A DNA stretch of 64,000 nucleotides from Auanema rhodensis. Its lineage: Eukaryota > Nematoda > Chromadorea > Rhabditida > Rhabditidae. Where the stretch lies: assembly GCA_964057225.1 (NCBI GenBank), contig OZ059894.1, forward strand, positions 11,108,131 to 11,172,130, given 5' to 3'. A program made the position numbers and the translations under genes. The notes beneath the pieces were generated by a model. The model saw only the letters and a program-made list of their open reading frames with translations. It had not been told where the DNA came from and searched no databases. This document shows positions 51,169 through 61,962 of the stretch, one piece after another; within the stretch, counting starts at the first letter, position 1, and each line of letters begins with the position of its first letter.

Positions 51169-54100
51169 TTGCCGGGCGAGGGTTGCGATTTGATTTTTTC
51201 AAACAGCAATAAGAGAGGATAGCTGGCAGAAGAAAAGGAGCGAGAAAGGAGAGGGCTGTGTATAAGATATATGAACATGCTGTGACTGCAGCTACGACGG
51301 GTACGATCCATTTCCAATTATTCTGGATCACTTCTATTAGAGGTTCCAAGTTGGGGAGATTCCAAGAGAGTCCAGATGTTCCATTATGTAGTTTGATCAG
51401 TTCTTCTGAAATTGTAGTGTCACTTATGTAGTGTAATCTGGTACTTAGCTGGATAAATTGCTTTGTTGCTCTTCCGCATGTTAGAGTACAATTTTCTTGT
51501 ACTTTGGGTTCATTGAAGTATAGTTTTATCGTTGTGGCGGGATTTTTGTCGGAGCATCGAATTATAGTAGAAAAGGAATCGCAGTTCAGTATTGCATTTA
51601 ACTCGTCCTTTGTTTCACATGTCATGTTTAGCGTTGTTCCTTCTCTGCATTTATAACATCCTGTTATCATTTGAAAATCTGAAAAACAAGGATGTCTATT
51701 AGTGTATAGACTTTCGATGCTAAATTGCGGGTTTTGCATTGTGAGCGTTGATTCTTCCATTTTTGATAGAACTGTTATAGTTCCTGCTTCTTTTGTTATC
51801 CTATAATTCGTATTAATTTTTGGAAGTTCATATTTTTTCAGTTCTCTTTGCGTCGCTGAATCGCAATTGCAAGAGAGCTGTGCTGCGGCCCCCAAACATG
51901 GGCAAGGCTTTCTTATGTGGCATGCATTAAACTTATCTGCCGCCATTCTTGCATTGCTGCATATAACAGCTGGTTTTATTTGCTCCGTTATCATGTAGTT
52001 GTTTGTCTCAGATGTTAAAAAAATTTTGTTGTACAGTTCCGTTGTTGCTTTTGCTGTGACTGACGAAATCTGTAATGATATTCCGTGAAACTCGTATTTT
52101 CGGTAGGGCTGTAGCAAAATGTCGTATTTTTGAGTGTTGTTGAGGTATATGATCGTTAATTTTGCTTGCACTTCTTGCTTCCATTGTATGCATTTGATCT
52201 CTTCGTATACTTCTTTGTTCTCTGGTTGATAAGTTGGTCTAAATAAAATGCATCCTTCTATAGGAAGTCCACAGCTGTTGAATAGTCCTCCTCCGGCTCT
52301 GGTGCAGTAGGTTCTTCCAGGATTTTCGTATGCAGAATATAGTTCGGATACAAATGTATCCTGTCGAATATCATCGCATCCGGTGCCCCAGGGGCAATGA
52401 GTTGTACCGGCGCATCTATGAGAGGAGTGAATGGTTAGGTTAGTTATTCTAGTGAATCCTTGCGAAACTTTTTGGCATGAAAATTTATGTTGAATTAATT
52501 GAATTTCTAGTTTTCCTATAGTGGAGTTTTGATATTTGATGTAGGAGCAGAGAGAGTTTTGTAAGGGATTGAATGAAATTTCTTCGTTGGTTATTTTGGT
52601 GCAGTTTTGTATATCGTCGCAAAAGATTTCTATGTTTTTATGAGCGTTGGGGGATCCACAAGCTTGCGCCTGGCATATGAGAAAAAAGAGTGTGAATAGG
52701 AGGGAAGGGATGTACGAAATGGTGGGCTCGTTCTGTCGGCGGTATGTTCTTAGTCTTCTGTAGATTAGACCACAGCTAATGAATAAAAGAGCGCAGCCAA
52801 TTAATGGCGTAAGTACTATAAGAATAGCTAAGATTGGATTACAGTGAGGATTGCCTATGATATGTAGGATGAATGGCGGTGGGAAGTCACATGGGTGAGG
52901 AAGTTTGCATGTTTGATTCTGAGTTGACTCCAAGTTGAAGCGTGAAACGGATGCTGTTTTTGGTAAAACTGAAATAGGTAGTGGGATTATTTCGGATTGG
53001 TGTGCAGAGAGATTATGGCAGCTGGAGTCGATGCATATTGTTGAGTGGTTTGGTTGTGCTGGAAATACCACTTGTGATGTTGAACACCTGATTATCGGTT
53101 GGGTCATAGCAACTGAAAATATTTGTATTAGCATCAGAAAACGAAAAATGTTCCTTAGCCGGTTCGGATTGGTTGGTGTGTGTGAAAGATGATTGACAGT
53201 TATTTCCTGTGATTCTCTTCCTTTGTCGAAATTGTCCTTGAGCTCGAGTGGGTAGAGTTTTTCAACTGGTTTCGTGAGTTCTTTGCCGTTTCCTAATTTA
53301 ATTCTTGCGGATCTGAATATGTTATCCGAAGACGGTAGTAGGGCAGTAATGCGCGCCATTTGCCAGTTGCATCTGTTCAGGTTATCTTCTTCCACAAGGA
53401 CCACCTCATTTAGCGTTGGGTGGTTAGAACTTCTGTGCGTTTGTTTTGTGGATGCGTGGGCATTACGGAGACACAGAAGATATTCCTTGGACCACCGATC
53501 CCAGAATGATTCCGCTATAATTTCCACTTTCTGCAGATTTTCAAATGCTTCTTTATTCGTTTGTATTGGGTTTGGTTCATCCAAGGCTTGTCCCAATTGT
53601 TCTACGTTACCTCCTGGTACGAGAACGGGGCTGCCGTTATTCAAGAAATCTGCTGGTGTCAGGGGTCGGTCGTCTACATTATCTGAATTTGTATAGGTGA
53701 TCGGTCTGGAATTTATTATTCCTTCGATCTTTATAATTGCCGTCGTTAGTTGGTCTTTGTTGACCAATTTAAGCTGCAATGATTTGTAGAGCGAAGTTTT
53801 TACTATCGCAACCAGTCGCTCCCATACTCCTCCAGTCCATGGGGCACTGGGAGTGTTAAAAATCCATGTAATGTGGTGTTTTTGTAAAAATTTTGTGAAA
53901 CTTGTTCTATGTTCACTATCATAAGTTTCTAACATGTTAAGTATCTTAGCCGAGTGAACAAAATTGCTCCCATTGTCCGAACGGATAACGTCCGGTAATC
54001 CTCTGCGAGCTACGAATCTTATAAATGCATTGAGGAATGTATTAGAGGTCATGTCGTTAATTGGTTCGAGGTGAACTGCTCGAACCGTTAGACATGTAAA

Positions 54101-57100
54101 GATTACTATATATATTTGTTCACTGTTTCTATATTTAATGGGTCCGATACAGTCTAGCCCCGTATGCTTAAATGGCATAGCTTTTGTAATTCGATCTTCT
54201 GGCAGAGGTGCCAGAAAATCTGTGGTGAATGGGCGACTGAGTATTTTTTGACACGGCACGCACTTTTTTATAATTGATTTGCATACCTGCCTTGTTCCTG
54301 CCATGAAGAACTTTTGAAGAAATAGGCTGATCAGATGTGTAGTTCCCAGGTGTGCATTTTCTTTATGTATGGAAAGCAAAATTAGTTTACCTAAATCAGA
54401 TTTTTTGGGTAGTAAAAAGGGGTACTTTGTGGATGCAGGCAATTTGGCGTTAAGCAAACGTGTTTGAATTATACGTAATCCGTTGTTATCCTTGGTGGTG
54501 CGAAATTGCTTTATTTCCGATTGTTTTAATTTTTTCTGGGCCTCTTGTATAAGAAAGAGATCTGCGGTTTGGGATTGCTGCTTTTCCTTTTGCGCTCGTT
54601 GTAGCATGGTTGATGTTGGGGTTTTGTTTATTTTCTGCAATAGTACTAGCGCGGCTTTAAATACCAAACCTGTGGTCCGTTGTAGTTTGGAGTACGAATT
54701 AAATCTTCCTGGTTGTATTATTGACTCGTATGATTGAATATCAGTAGATACGGGTAGAATGAGCATGGGGGGTTCGTCTTCGTCTATTGGAGCGGTGAGT
54801 TCCTTTATTGGTCTGTTGTCCATTTGTGATAGCCATGGTGGAGAAAACAACCAGCGTTCCTTTAACAGATTTTGGTCTGTTGTCCCTCTAGTTCCAATGT
54901 CTGCTGGATTATGGTCGGTATCAACATAGTGGAAGTGTAGTGAAGCTTTTTGAGCTTCCAACCTTCTTCCTATTTCTTCAATGTTTTGCCGCATATTACT
55001 GATAAAAACGGGGACACTTTTTTTCGTTATAAGCCAAGATAGAGCTATTTGGCTATCTGACGCAATGTTAATTGCCAGATTCGGCTCGTTCAAATTATTG
55101 TATATTGTTTCCGCGATTTTCATTCCCATAAAAATTGCGGATAGTTCTAAGCGCGGGATGGTCAAAGTCCTATTTTTGGGGGCTAATTTTACTTTCCCCA
55201 TTATGATTGGAGCTCTTTCTGTGCTGGTAGTTAAATAGGCGCATGCTGCAATAGCTTTTGTGCTTGCGTCTACAAAAACCCACAGTTCTTTCTTGTCTCT
55301 TTTGCTAGATAATTCCCGCGGAACTTCAATGTTGAACGGCCCTATCTTTGTGCTGGCTTTGTTCCAATCGGCGACGAGATCCTCGGGGACTTGCTCCTTC
55401 CAATCGACATTGCTGTTCATTACTTGTCTTAAAATAATTTTATATGGAAGTAGGAGCGGTGCCGCTAGTCCTATGGGGTCATATATGCTGTGTAAACTAC
55501 TCAGCATATCTCGTTTAGTAAAAGACTGTTGCATACGCATTTGTCCTGTTAATACAAACGAATCTTTACTGGCGTTATATAGTACACCTAGTATTTTGGG
55601 ATTTTTATCTGGGTGGTGATCTATCGCCGGAATTTCGTTGTTAAAATGGGATGAGTTACTAAAGTATTCTCTAACATTCATCGAAATTTGAGAGAATATT
55701 TTCTTTGAATCTTTATATAAATCGGTTAGTTCTTTTTGATCATTGGTTGTATAAAAAATATTATCTACATAAAGATATCTTAGGGTTTTTTCTACAAATG
55801 GTGAGGTGTGGCTATTCAAATACGCGTGTAACGACATGTTTAATACAGCGGGGCTTGCCGTAATGCCAAAAGCTAACCTATTAAATCGAAATTCTATTAT
55901 ATTGTTTGGTGTAGGCGGCTTATTGACATCTTTCAACCAAAGAAAGCGACAGAGATCTTTACAATCATTAGCTATGCGTATTTGTGTGAAAGCACCTTCA
56001 ATATCACACATCAGAAAATACGATTTGGTACGAATACCTATCAAGATATCGAGAATTTTGTTGGTGAAGCTCTCACCTGTTGAGGTTATGTCATTTAGAG
56101 AGAGTTGTCCTTTTTGTTTAGCAGATGCGTTAAAGACTACGCGAAGAGGCTTGGTTTTTTGGGGTTTCCACACACCGCGATGTGGCATATAATAAGTTCT
56201 GGTCGCCTCAACATCTGCCGGGACTAACTCTATTACGTTTTCTTTTAAATATTGTGAGAACGTTTCTTGATAGTATTTTTGTTGATTGGGGTCTTTTTGT
56301 AAGGATATTTGAAGACGATTAAGTGTTGCCAAAGCAAGATTACGGTTTGATTGAATATTTATGGCGTTTTTCTTTAGTGGGAGAGGGGCGGTTATGTAGC
56401 CGTTATCAAACGTAAGTAAAGTAGAATATTCGTTATAGAATAGTTCTGATTTGTTCAAAGCTCCTTCATGTGGAGCAATGCCCAAACTATCTATTTCGAA
56501 TAATTGTTTAATCATAACTTCCTCCGGTATTTGAGGGTTTATGATTAAGGAATGGACGGCTATGGATTCATGGGTATTATTTGTTTTTCCATAAATACAG
56601 GGACCAAAGTGGGTGTGTTTAATTTTTAGACCCGATGGTAATGAAATGGATGGCTCTTCAGTTATTACTGAATCATACCAATCCATACCTAACAAAATGT
56701 CGGGTGAGAATGTTTCCCCATTAATGAATTGATTGGTGACGGAAATTTTGGTTTTTTCAAGAAATTCTCTATCCCGGATTTGTAGAGAACAGCATTTTAG
56801 GTTTCCGGTGAGTGGTTTTGGGGATGTTAGCAAAATTAGTTTAATTATTTTTCCATATGGGGTTTGCAAAATAGCTTCGACTGTTTTTGTTTCAAAAGTT
56901 TCTTTATTGCCCGAAAATCCGGTTGCTGTAATGTTTTGTGTTGCTAAGGTATTCAAGTTGCATGTCTCAGCTGTCTTTTGATGGATGAAGCTTTGAGTTG
57001 CTCCGGGGTCAAGAAATATGGTTTTAGTATGATAAGTGTTTGTTAAAGGATTTAAGAGAGAGATTTGAGAAGTCATGAGGTAAGCGGGAGAAGGATGGAA

Positions 57101-58369
57101 AGATTTAGATATAGTGGTGCAATTCATGGACGGCTTAGTAATTTTGATGGTTGGCTTAGGTAGGCATAAAGTATAATTATGCTCTTTTTTGCAGTTTCGG
57201 CAACTTTCGAATTTGCACTTACTGCTTGAGTGTGTTGGACTAAAGCAAATCCAACACCTATTTTTTCTCTTTATAATCTCTCTTCGTTCTTGGGGGGTGG
57301 TTATCGTGGGGCATTTTGTAGGGCGATGACCCTGCTTATCGCAAAAAACGCAGGGTCGTTCTGATTTTTCTGAGGATTTGATGGGTTTTGAGAAAAAGGG
57401 CTGAGTTTGGTCTCGATACTGAGGTTCGGATCGTTCTCGTCTTAAATAAGCCGAGGTTTCCTTTGAGTATGCTATACCCTCTATGTCCTTCAGAATTTGA
57501 CTTATAGTATTTTCGCCGGGCGATCGCCAACAGCGCATATCTATAATTTCTTCAGGAAATTTCTCAGATATCTCTGTGACCCAAGCTGGGTCTTCAGTAT
57601 TGTATATATATTGAGATCTTGCTCTGTCGAGTTGGTCGAGCAAAGCTCGAATCTCATTAACTCGGGATCTCAAAGAGGTGGGGTCGGATTTTGCGACAGG
57701 TAATCTCCTGATATTACGGTATATGCGAAAGTCAACCGCTAATATCGGTTGATATGTGTTTCGTAAGGTTTCGATTATTTGGTGATAAAATTCGCCGTTT
57801 AAAGGCTTATTCTCGAGATGAACCCTGGCAGGTCCTTGTAGGGCTTCTGCCAAAAAAATGTTTTTCTGTTGTATATTTAGGCTAGGTTCATTGTGAATGA
57901 GGGTTTTGAATTGGTTCCAAAAGAGTGGAAATGTTAAGGAGTCTCCGTTAAATGTGGGAATCGAAAGTTGAGGTGTTTTAACGGAGAGACCAAAGCTAGT
58001 TCGCGTTGGTCTTTTATTCCGATCCGACTCTTGGTCGTCTTCGGAATCGGGGAGGGGTTGTTTTTTAGCTGTTTTGGTTTCTAGTTCCAAAATCAGGATG
58101 TTCGCTCTTGTTACTGTGTCAGCATGAAGCGTGGTTACCTCGTTTATTCTTCTGTTCAATTCAGAAAACGTAGGTTCGGGGAGAAGAGAAGCAAGAGTAG
58201 CGAGAGATGATTCTTCAGACCTAAGTTGTGTGAGAGATGTGTGTAGGCGTAGAAGCGAAATGTTTTCTTGGTTCTCGGTTTTAGTTTTTATGAGTAGTTT
58301 GGCTAGTTGCTCAAATTTGTCTGCGAAATTGTGGAGTTTTTCATTGAAAACTTCTTCAGTACGGTCCAT
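51152..58369 (-). CDS. BEL element 2 Gag-Pol-Env polyprotein (2405 aa)
   Basis: One open frame from ATG 58369. By residue: coiled-coil-like N-terminus; DUF1759-like Gag core (about 135-290); three zinc knuckles (about 340-400); protease with DPG at 454-456; RT with Asp789 and YVDN at 867-870; RNase H starting near Asp1034; integrase with H/C zinc site and D1406, D1465, E1517; integrase C-terminal extension. Env follows without a stop: a signal-like hydrophobic segment (about 1738-1755), a small ectodomain, a membrane span (about 1847-1870), a second signal (about 1885-1900), a Cys-rich ectodomain with several glycosylation sites and CAGTTHCPWGTGC (about 1985-1997), then a hydrophobic anchor (about 2353-2390). 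The two-part layout parallels a Gn/Gc precursor of phlebovirus type, with the first part much reduced. The stop codon lies inside the 3' LTR. Confidence 0.93.
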   Translation of the reverse strand: MDRTEEVFNEKLHNFADKFEQLAKLLIKTKTENQENISLLRLHTSLTQLRSEESSLATLASLLPEPTFSELNRRINEVTTLHADTVTRANILILELETKTAKKQPLPDSEDDQESDRNKRPTRTSFGLSVKTPQLSIPTFNGDSLTFPLFWNQFKTLIHNEPSLNIQQKNIFLAEALQGPARVHLENKPLNGEFYHQIIETLRNTYQPILAVDFRIYRNIRRLPVAKSDPTSLRSRVNEIRALLDQLDRARSQYIYNTEDPAWVTEISEKFPEEIIDMRCWRSPGENTISQILKDIEGIAYSKETSAYLRRERSEPQYRDQTQPFFSKPIKSSEKSERPCVFCDKQGHRPTKCPTITTPQERREIIKRKNRCWICFSPTHSSSKCKFESCRNCKKEHNYTLCLPKPTIKITKPSMNCTTISKSFHPSPAYLMTSQISLLNPLTNTYHTKTIFLDPGATQSFIHQKTAETCNLNTLATQNITATGFSGNKETFETKTVEAILQTPYGKIIKLILLTSPKPLTGNLKCCSLQIRDREFLEKTKISVTNQFINGETFSPDILLGMDWYDSVITEEPSISLPSGLKIKHTHFGPCIYGKTNNTHESIAVHSLIINPQIPEEVMIKQLFEIDSLGIAPHEGALNKSELFYNEYSTLLTFDNGYITAPLPLKKNAINIQSNRNLALATLNRLQISLQKDPNQQKYYQETFSQYLKENVIELVPADVEATRTYYMPHRGVWKPQKTKPLRVVFNASAKQKGQLSLNDITSTGESFTNKILDILIGIRTKSYFLMCDIEGAFTQIRIANDCKDLCRFLWLKDVNKPPTPNNIIEFRFNRLAFGITASPAVLNMSLHAYLNSHTSPFVEKTLRYLYVDNIFYTTNDQKELTDLYKDSKKIFSQISMNVREYFSNSSHFNNEIPAIDHHPDKNPKILGVLYNASKDSFVLTGQMRMQQSFTKRDMLSSLHSIYDPIGLAAPLLLPYKIILRQVMNSNVDWKEQVPEDLVADWNKASTKIGPFNIEVPRELSSKRDKKELWVFVDASTKAIAACAYLTTSTERAPIIMGKVKLAPKNRTLTIPRLELSAIFMGMKIAETIYNNLNEPNLAINIASDSQIALSWLITKKSVPVFISNMRQNIEEIGRRLEAQKASLHFHYVDTDHNPADIGTRGTTDQNLLKERWLFSPPWLSQMDNRPIKELTAPIDEDEPPMLILPVSTDIQSYESIIQPGRFNSYSKLQRTTGLVFKAALVLLQKINKTPTSTMLQRAQKEKQQSQTADLFLIQEAQKKLKQSEIKQFRTTKDNNGLRIIQTRLLNAKLPASTKYPFLLPKKSDLGKLILLSIHKENAHLGTTHLISLFLQKFFMAGTRQVCKSIIKKCVPCQKILSRPFTTDFLAPLPEDRITKAMPFKHTGLDCIGPIKYRNSEQIYIVIFTCLTVRAVHLEPINDMTSNTFLNAFIRFVARRGLPDVIRSDNGSNFVHSAKILNMLETYDSEHRTSFTKFLQKHHITWIFNTPSAPWTGGVWERLVAIVKTSLYKSLQLKLVNKDQLTTAIIKIEGIINSRPITYTNSDNVDDRPLTPADFLNNGSPVLVPGGNVEQLGQALDEPNPIQTNKEAFENLQKVEIIAESFWDRWSKEYLLCLRNAHASTKQTHRSSNHPTLNEVVLVEEDNLNRCNWQMARITALLPSSDNIFRSARIKLGNGKELTKPVEKLYPLELKDNFDKGRESQEITVNHLSHTPTNPNRLRNIFRFLMLIQIFSVAMTQPIIRCSTSQVVFPAQPNHSTICIDSSCHNLSAHQSEIIPLPISVLPKTASVSRFNLESTQNQTCKLPHPCDFPPPFILHIIGNPHCNPILAILIVLTPLIGCALLFISCGLIYRRLRTYRRQNEPTISYIPSLLFTLFFLICQAQACGSPNAHKNIEIFCDDIQNCTKITNEEISFNPLQNSLCSYIKYQNSTIGKLEIQLIQHKFSCQKVSQGFTRITNLTIHSSHRCAGTTHCPWGTGCDDIRQDTFVSELYSAYENPGRTYCTRAGGGLFNSCGLPIEGCILFRPTYQPENKEVYEEIKCIQWKQEVQAKLTIIYLNNTQKYDILLQPYRKYEFHGISLQISSVTAKATTELYNKIFLTSETNNYMITEQIKPAVICSNARMAADKFNACHIRKPCPCLGAAAQLSCNCDSATQRELKKYELPKINTNYRITKEAGTITVLSKMEESTLTMQNPQFSIESLYTNRHPCFSDFQMITGCYKCREGTTLNMTCETKDELNAILNCDSFSTIIRCSDKNPATTIKLYFNEPKVQENCTLTCGRATKQFIQLSTRLHYISDTTISEELIKLHNGTSGLSWNLPNLEPLIEVIQNNWKWIVPVVAAVTACSYILYTALSFLAPFLLPAILSYCCLKKSNRNPRPAMSANA

Positions 58370-58613
58370 TGCTACCGTTTTTTGATTTTTTGATGCAAAA
58401 TGTATGACTTTTGAATTTCTTAGTTGAATTGTTGCAAAATGTGTTGGTAACTTTTTTGATTTTGAGATTGAGATAGAGATAGAGATTCAGATGAGATGAG
58501 ATGAAGCAAAGAAGTTTAAAGAATGTGATGATGAAGAAAAGTAAACAAAGGAACTGAGAAATAAAAAGTGAGAATAGAAATTAATACAAAAAGGTTTCTA
58601 ACAATTGATACCT
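58370..58613 (-). other. Leader of BEL element 2
   Basis: 244 bp between the primer site and gag. On the plus strand it is rich in GAGATA/GATGA repeats (about 58464-58505). No ORF. Untranslated leader; probable packaging region by position. Confidence 0.6.
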
Positions 58614-58631
58614 GATTTGGACGATGCACCA
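58614..58631 (-). other. Primer-binding site of BEL element 2
   Basis: On the minus strand TGGTGCATCGTCC follows the 5' LTR after one base. Its first ten bases would pair with a glycine tRNA 3' end (CGATGCA-CCA); the match weakens after that, so the assignment is tentative. Confidence 0.6.
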
Positions 58632-58632
58632 A

Positions 58633-59073
58633 TTTGGACTATGAATCCAAGAGTTATTCCAGGGGAATAGCTGTAGTATTACTCGTTCGACGTGATACAG
58701 GAGTTAATACCGTTTAGGAGTATTAACGAAGGTTGATACTCGAAGAGAATATTATCAGGGTTGAACTTCGCAGATTTGGGTTTAAAAGGTTTATTAAATA
58801 AAGATGGTACAGTGGTAGAAAAGTTAGATATTAAAGTGAAGGTTTCTTGGGTTTATATATGATTTAGCTTAAGGGTGATATTTGATATTTGAATAGAAAG
58901 GTCACGTTAATGTAAACTATAGAGGTGATAAAAGTTCAACATCCTTTGAGAATGTTGCGCAATAGGTTAATGATACAATTATTCGGTTAATAGATAATGG
59001 TTTAGTATTTCAGAAGAGTTATGTTTATATTGTAAATCATTATATTTTGTTAATAGTCAGGCATTTGCCGACA
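58633..59073 (-). repeat. 5' LTR of BEL element 2
   Basis: 441 bp, same as 50728-51168 except C/T and G/T differences near 59000 and 59041. It should supply the element promoter (TATATAAA) and the polyadenylation signal. Confidence 0.95.
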
Positions 59074-59087
59074 GTATGGTCGTAAGC
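59074..59087 (-). pseudogene. 5S rRNA: 5S rRNA gene (type b), 5' end, split by BEL element 2
   Basis: GTATG duplication plus the first nine nt of 5S. It is cut off from its internal promoter. Confidence 0.93.
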
Positions 59088-59229
59088 AATGTCATATTCT
59101 TCATTATCAGTTATATCACTCTAAATCTTGTTGTTAATAGATACGACCACAAAGAAAACAACAGGAACAGTAACAATAACAAAAAAAATTTTTTTTTCAC
59201 CTATGTGTCTAAAGGTTAGCCATGTATCC

Positions 59230-59281
<52 letters not shown>

Positions 59282-60496
59282 CTGTTGATATATATATATA
59301 TATATATATATATATCAACAGTAAAAAGTCCAATCAAGAGAGAAATTTTTTCAACACATAGTTGTTTTTTTTTAAATATCATTGTTTTTCCTCATAACTC
59401 GGTTTAAACTCGTTCTAACCCGTTGAAATACGTCTAGAAAGTCTTTATAACATGCATATGTATGATAGAACTTCATATTTATTGTAATAGAAAATTTTAT
59501 TTTCAGACGTCTTGGTTAACAATGATATGTTTTACCCCCTTATAATTTTTATCATAATGTTCCTTATACGGAACGCTCAATGAAACTTGCTTCCAGAAAA
59601 ATTTCTTTCTATTTTTTCTTCATATGTACGTAGATACTATAGAGAACTATGATAGAAAACTTTAACATTCACGAAATCATCATTTCTCATTACGCTACGG
59701 AGGTTTAAAAAGCTGTGTTTTACCTTATAATAGACCGGAAAACCCTTGTGTTAAAACTGGACCGTTTTTACACATATAAAAATGTCCCGTATTCGGGACC
59801 CTAATGTAACTTTTGATTCCCTATATTTTTTTTCATGAAATTTACAATCTACTGTAGAAAGAAGAATTATTTTTATAAAAACTGTAAATTTTTGAAAAAT
59901 GAAAACAAAACGAAAACAAAAACAACTTTTTTTTGAACATTTTCTCACACAAGGGTCCCCCCTTACCTACTTTTTTTCTCATTACTCGTTTCAACCTCAT
60001 CCGATCACTCTGCAAACATGTTTAATCGTTCTAACTTGTTGAAATACGTCTTAAAAGTCTAAACAACATGCATATGCATAATAGAAACCACCCGAATAGG
60101 CCCCCACGCACTAAACGAGATATATACATTACCAGTATAGTAATAGAACACATATTGAAGATTAATTCGATAAGAACAATTTATTGACGTAGAGAATGTT
60201 TGTTCCGAAAAACTACAATATTAAACTATAAAAGTAACAAAAGCGTAGAGGCAGCAAAGACATGAATAAACATAAATGTAAATACAGAATTACCAGGTAG
60301 TACATAAGTATGACAAAAAATTATAAGAAAGCCATGAAAATAGAAGGTTTGTGAACAAATGAGAGGTACATCTTTGATCGTATAGTCATTTCTAAACCGT
60401 TCGTATGCTGCAGCATCGTCATAAGCGTCACTCAAGTTGAATTTCCATGTGTACTACACGATTTTCATTCTTATTGTTACATTCTTTCCCTGAGGG
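59088..60496. repeat. Array spacer with rearranged TA tract
   Basis: As 684-2049, but the TA tract (59233-59315) is interrupted at 59278-59291 by TTACTGTTGAT, the reverse complement of its right flank ATCAACAGTAA, giving a long palindrome. No gene seen. Confidence 0.85.
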
Positions 60497-60682
60497 AATG
60501 GGCCGTTCCCGCCAGCAGTGCAAGAGCGGGTCGACCCGTGAGGTGGAGCTAGCAAGCCAGCATCTACCTCAAGTCTCAAAAATCGGTTAACCTTATTGTG
60601 AACCAATGGAACACATATCGAAGGTTAATTCGATAAGAACGATTACTACACTTTGATCTTAGCCAAAAGGCCGAGAAGCGAT
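60497..60682 (-). ncRNA. U2: U2 snRNA gene, uninterrupted
   Basis: Same 186-nt gene as 8282-8467, with normal 5' flank. Confidence 0.95.
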
Positions 60683-61125
60683 ACAGCATAGCCATGAGTA
60701 TCAAAGACATCAAGCAAATGTATCGTACTTGTTACGAGTGCACTCTCTCATTTGAATATAAAAGTGTGGTTTGACAATCTTGACTGTACAGGTCATAAAT
60801 GGCTCATATAAACTGTGGATTTACTCAACTTTTGGACTTATTTTTTTCTTATTCGAAGCGCTGCACTTTTTTCTATTCTTTTTATTCAAATACTTGTATA
60901 TAGTTTTATATGTACGGTTGCAAAGTTTCCGAATATTTTATATATTTTTATACAATAATTAGGAGAAGGTTAATACAATGAAATCTCCCAACTTTACAGT
61001 GTTTGTATTGCTTACAGTATCTAGAACAACCACTCTTGTAATATTAGAGCACATATCAATCAACAACTTTTTCTAGTTATCAAAGCTTTTTTATTTCTTC
61101 AAGATATTTCAAATAAAATATAAAA
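60683..61125. repeat. Spacer upstream of U2
   Basis: Same 443-bp segment as 8468-8910. No gene seen. Confidence 0.8.
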
Positions 61126-61243
61126 GCTTACGACACCCGGGATTCCCAAGCCGTCTCCGATCCAAGTACTAACCGGGCCCAACGTTGCTTGACTTGCCAG
61201 ATCGGACGGGATGGCGTACTTTCAACGTGGTATGGTCGTAAGC
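61126..61243 (-). rRNA. 5S rRNA: 5S rRNA gene, type a
   Basis: First of three 5S genes in this unit; same 118-nt sequence. Confidence 0.96.
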
Positions 61244-61484
61244 AATGTTATATTCTTCATTATCAGTTATATCACTCTAAATCTTGTTGTTAATAGTTAG
61301 GACCACAAAGAAAACAACAGGAACAGTAACAAATGAAATGCCCAAACTTTACAGTGTTCGAGTTATTTACAGTATCTAAGACTACCTCTGTCGTGTTATT
61401 AGAGCAAACATTCGATTAACAACAACTTTTTCTAGTTATCAAAGCTTTTTTATTTCTTCAAGATATTTCAAATAAAATATAAAA

Positions 61485-61602
61485 GCTTACGACACCCGGG
61501 ATTCCCAAGCCGTCTCCGATCCAAGTACTAACCGGGCCCAACGTTGCTTGACTTGCCAGATCGGACGGGATGGCGTACTTTCAACGTGGTATGGTCGTAA
61601 GC
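61485..61602 (-). rRNA. 5S rRNA: 5S rRNA gene, extra copy with hybrid flanks
   Basis: Same coding sequence. The left flank starts as type b (ATTCGATTAACAACAAC) and switches to type a (TTTTTCTAGTTATC...AAGATATTTC), and the right flank is type a. So this copy arose by unequal exchange between type a and type b half-repeats. Confidence 0.95.
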
Positions 61603-61844
61603 AATGTTATATTCTTCATTATCAGTTATATCACTCTAAATCTTGTTGTTAATAGTTAGGACCACAAAGAAAACAACAGGAACAGTAACAAATGAAATGC
61701 CCAAACTTTACAGTGTTCGAGTTATTTACAGTATCTAAGACTACCTCTGTCGTGTTATTAGAGCAAACATTCGATTAACAACAACTTTTTTTTAGTTATC
61801 AAAGCTTTTTTATTTCTTCAAAAAATTTCAAATAAAATATAAAA

Positions 61845-61962
61845 GCTTACGACACCCGGGATTCCCAAGCCGTCTCCGATCCAAGTACTAACCGGGCCCA
61901 ACGTTGCTTGACTTGCCAGATCGGACGGGATGGCGTACTTTCAACGTGGTATGGTCGTAAGC
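61845..61962 (-). rRNA. 5S rRNA: 5S rRNA gene, type b
   Basis: Third 5S gene of this unit; same 118-nt sequence with type b flanks. Confidence 0.96.

Larger units (their letters stand above)
50728..59073 (-). mobile_element. BEL/Pao LTR retrotransposon 2, env-bearing
   Basis: An 8346-bp element with two 441-bp LTRs, a GTATG target duplication, a primer site and one gag-pol-env frame. By eye the LTRs differ at only two positions, so it is recent. It lies at nt 10-14 of a type b 5S gene, in the same orientation as 5S. It is only distantly related to BEL element 1: same domain plan and envelope type, different sequence, LTRs and primer tRNA, and no accessory region. Confidence 0.95.
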
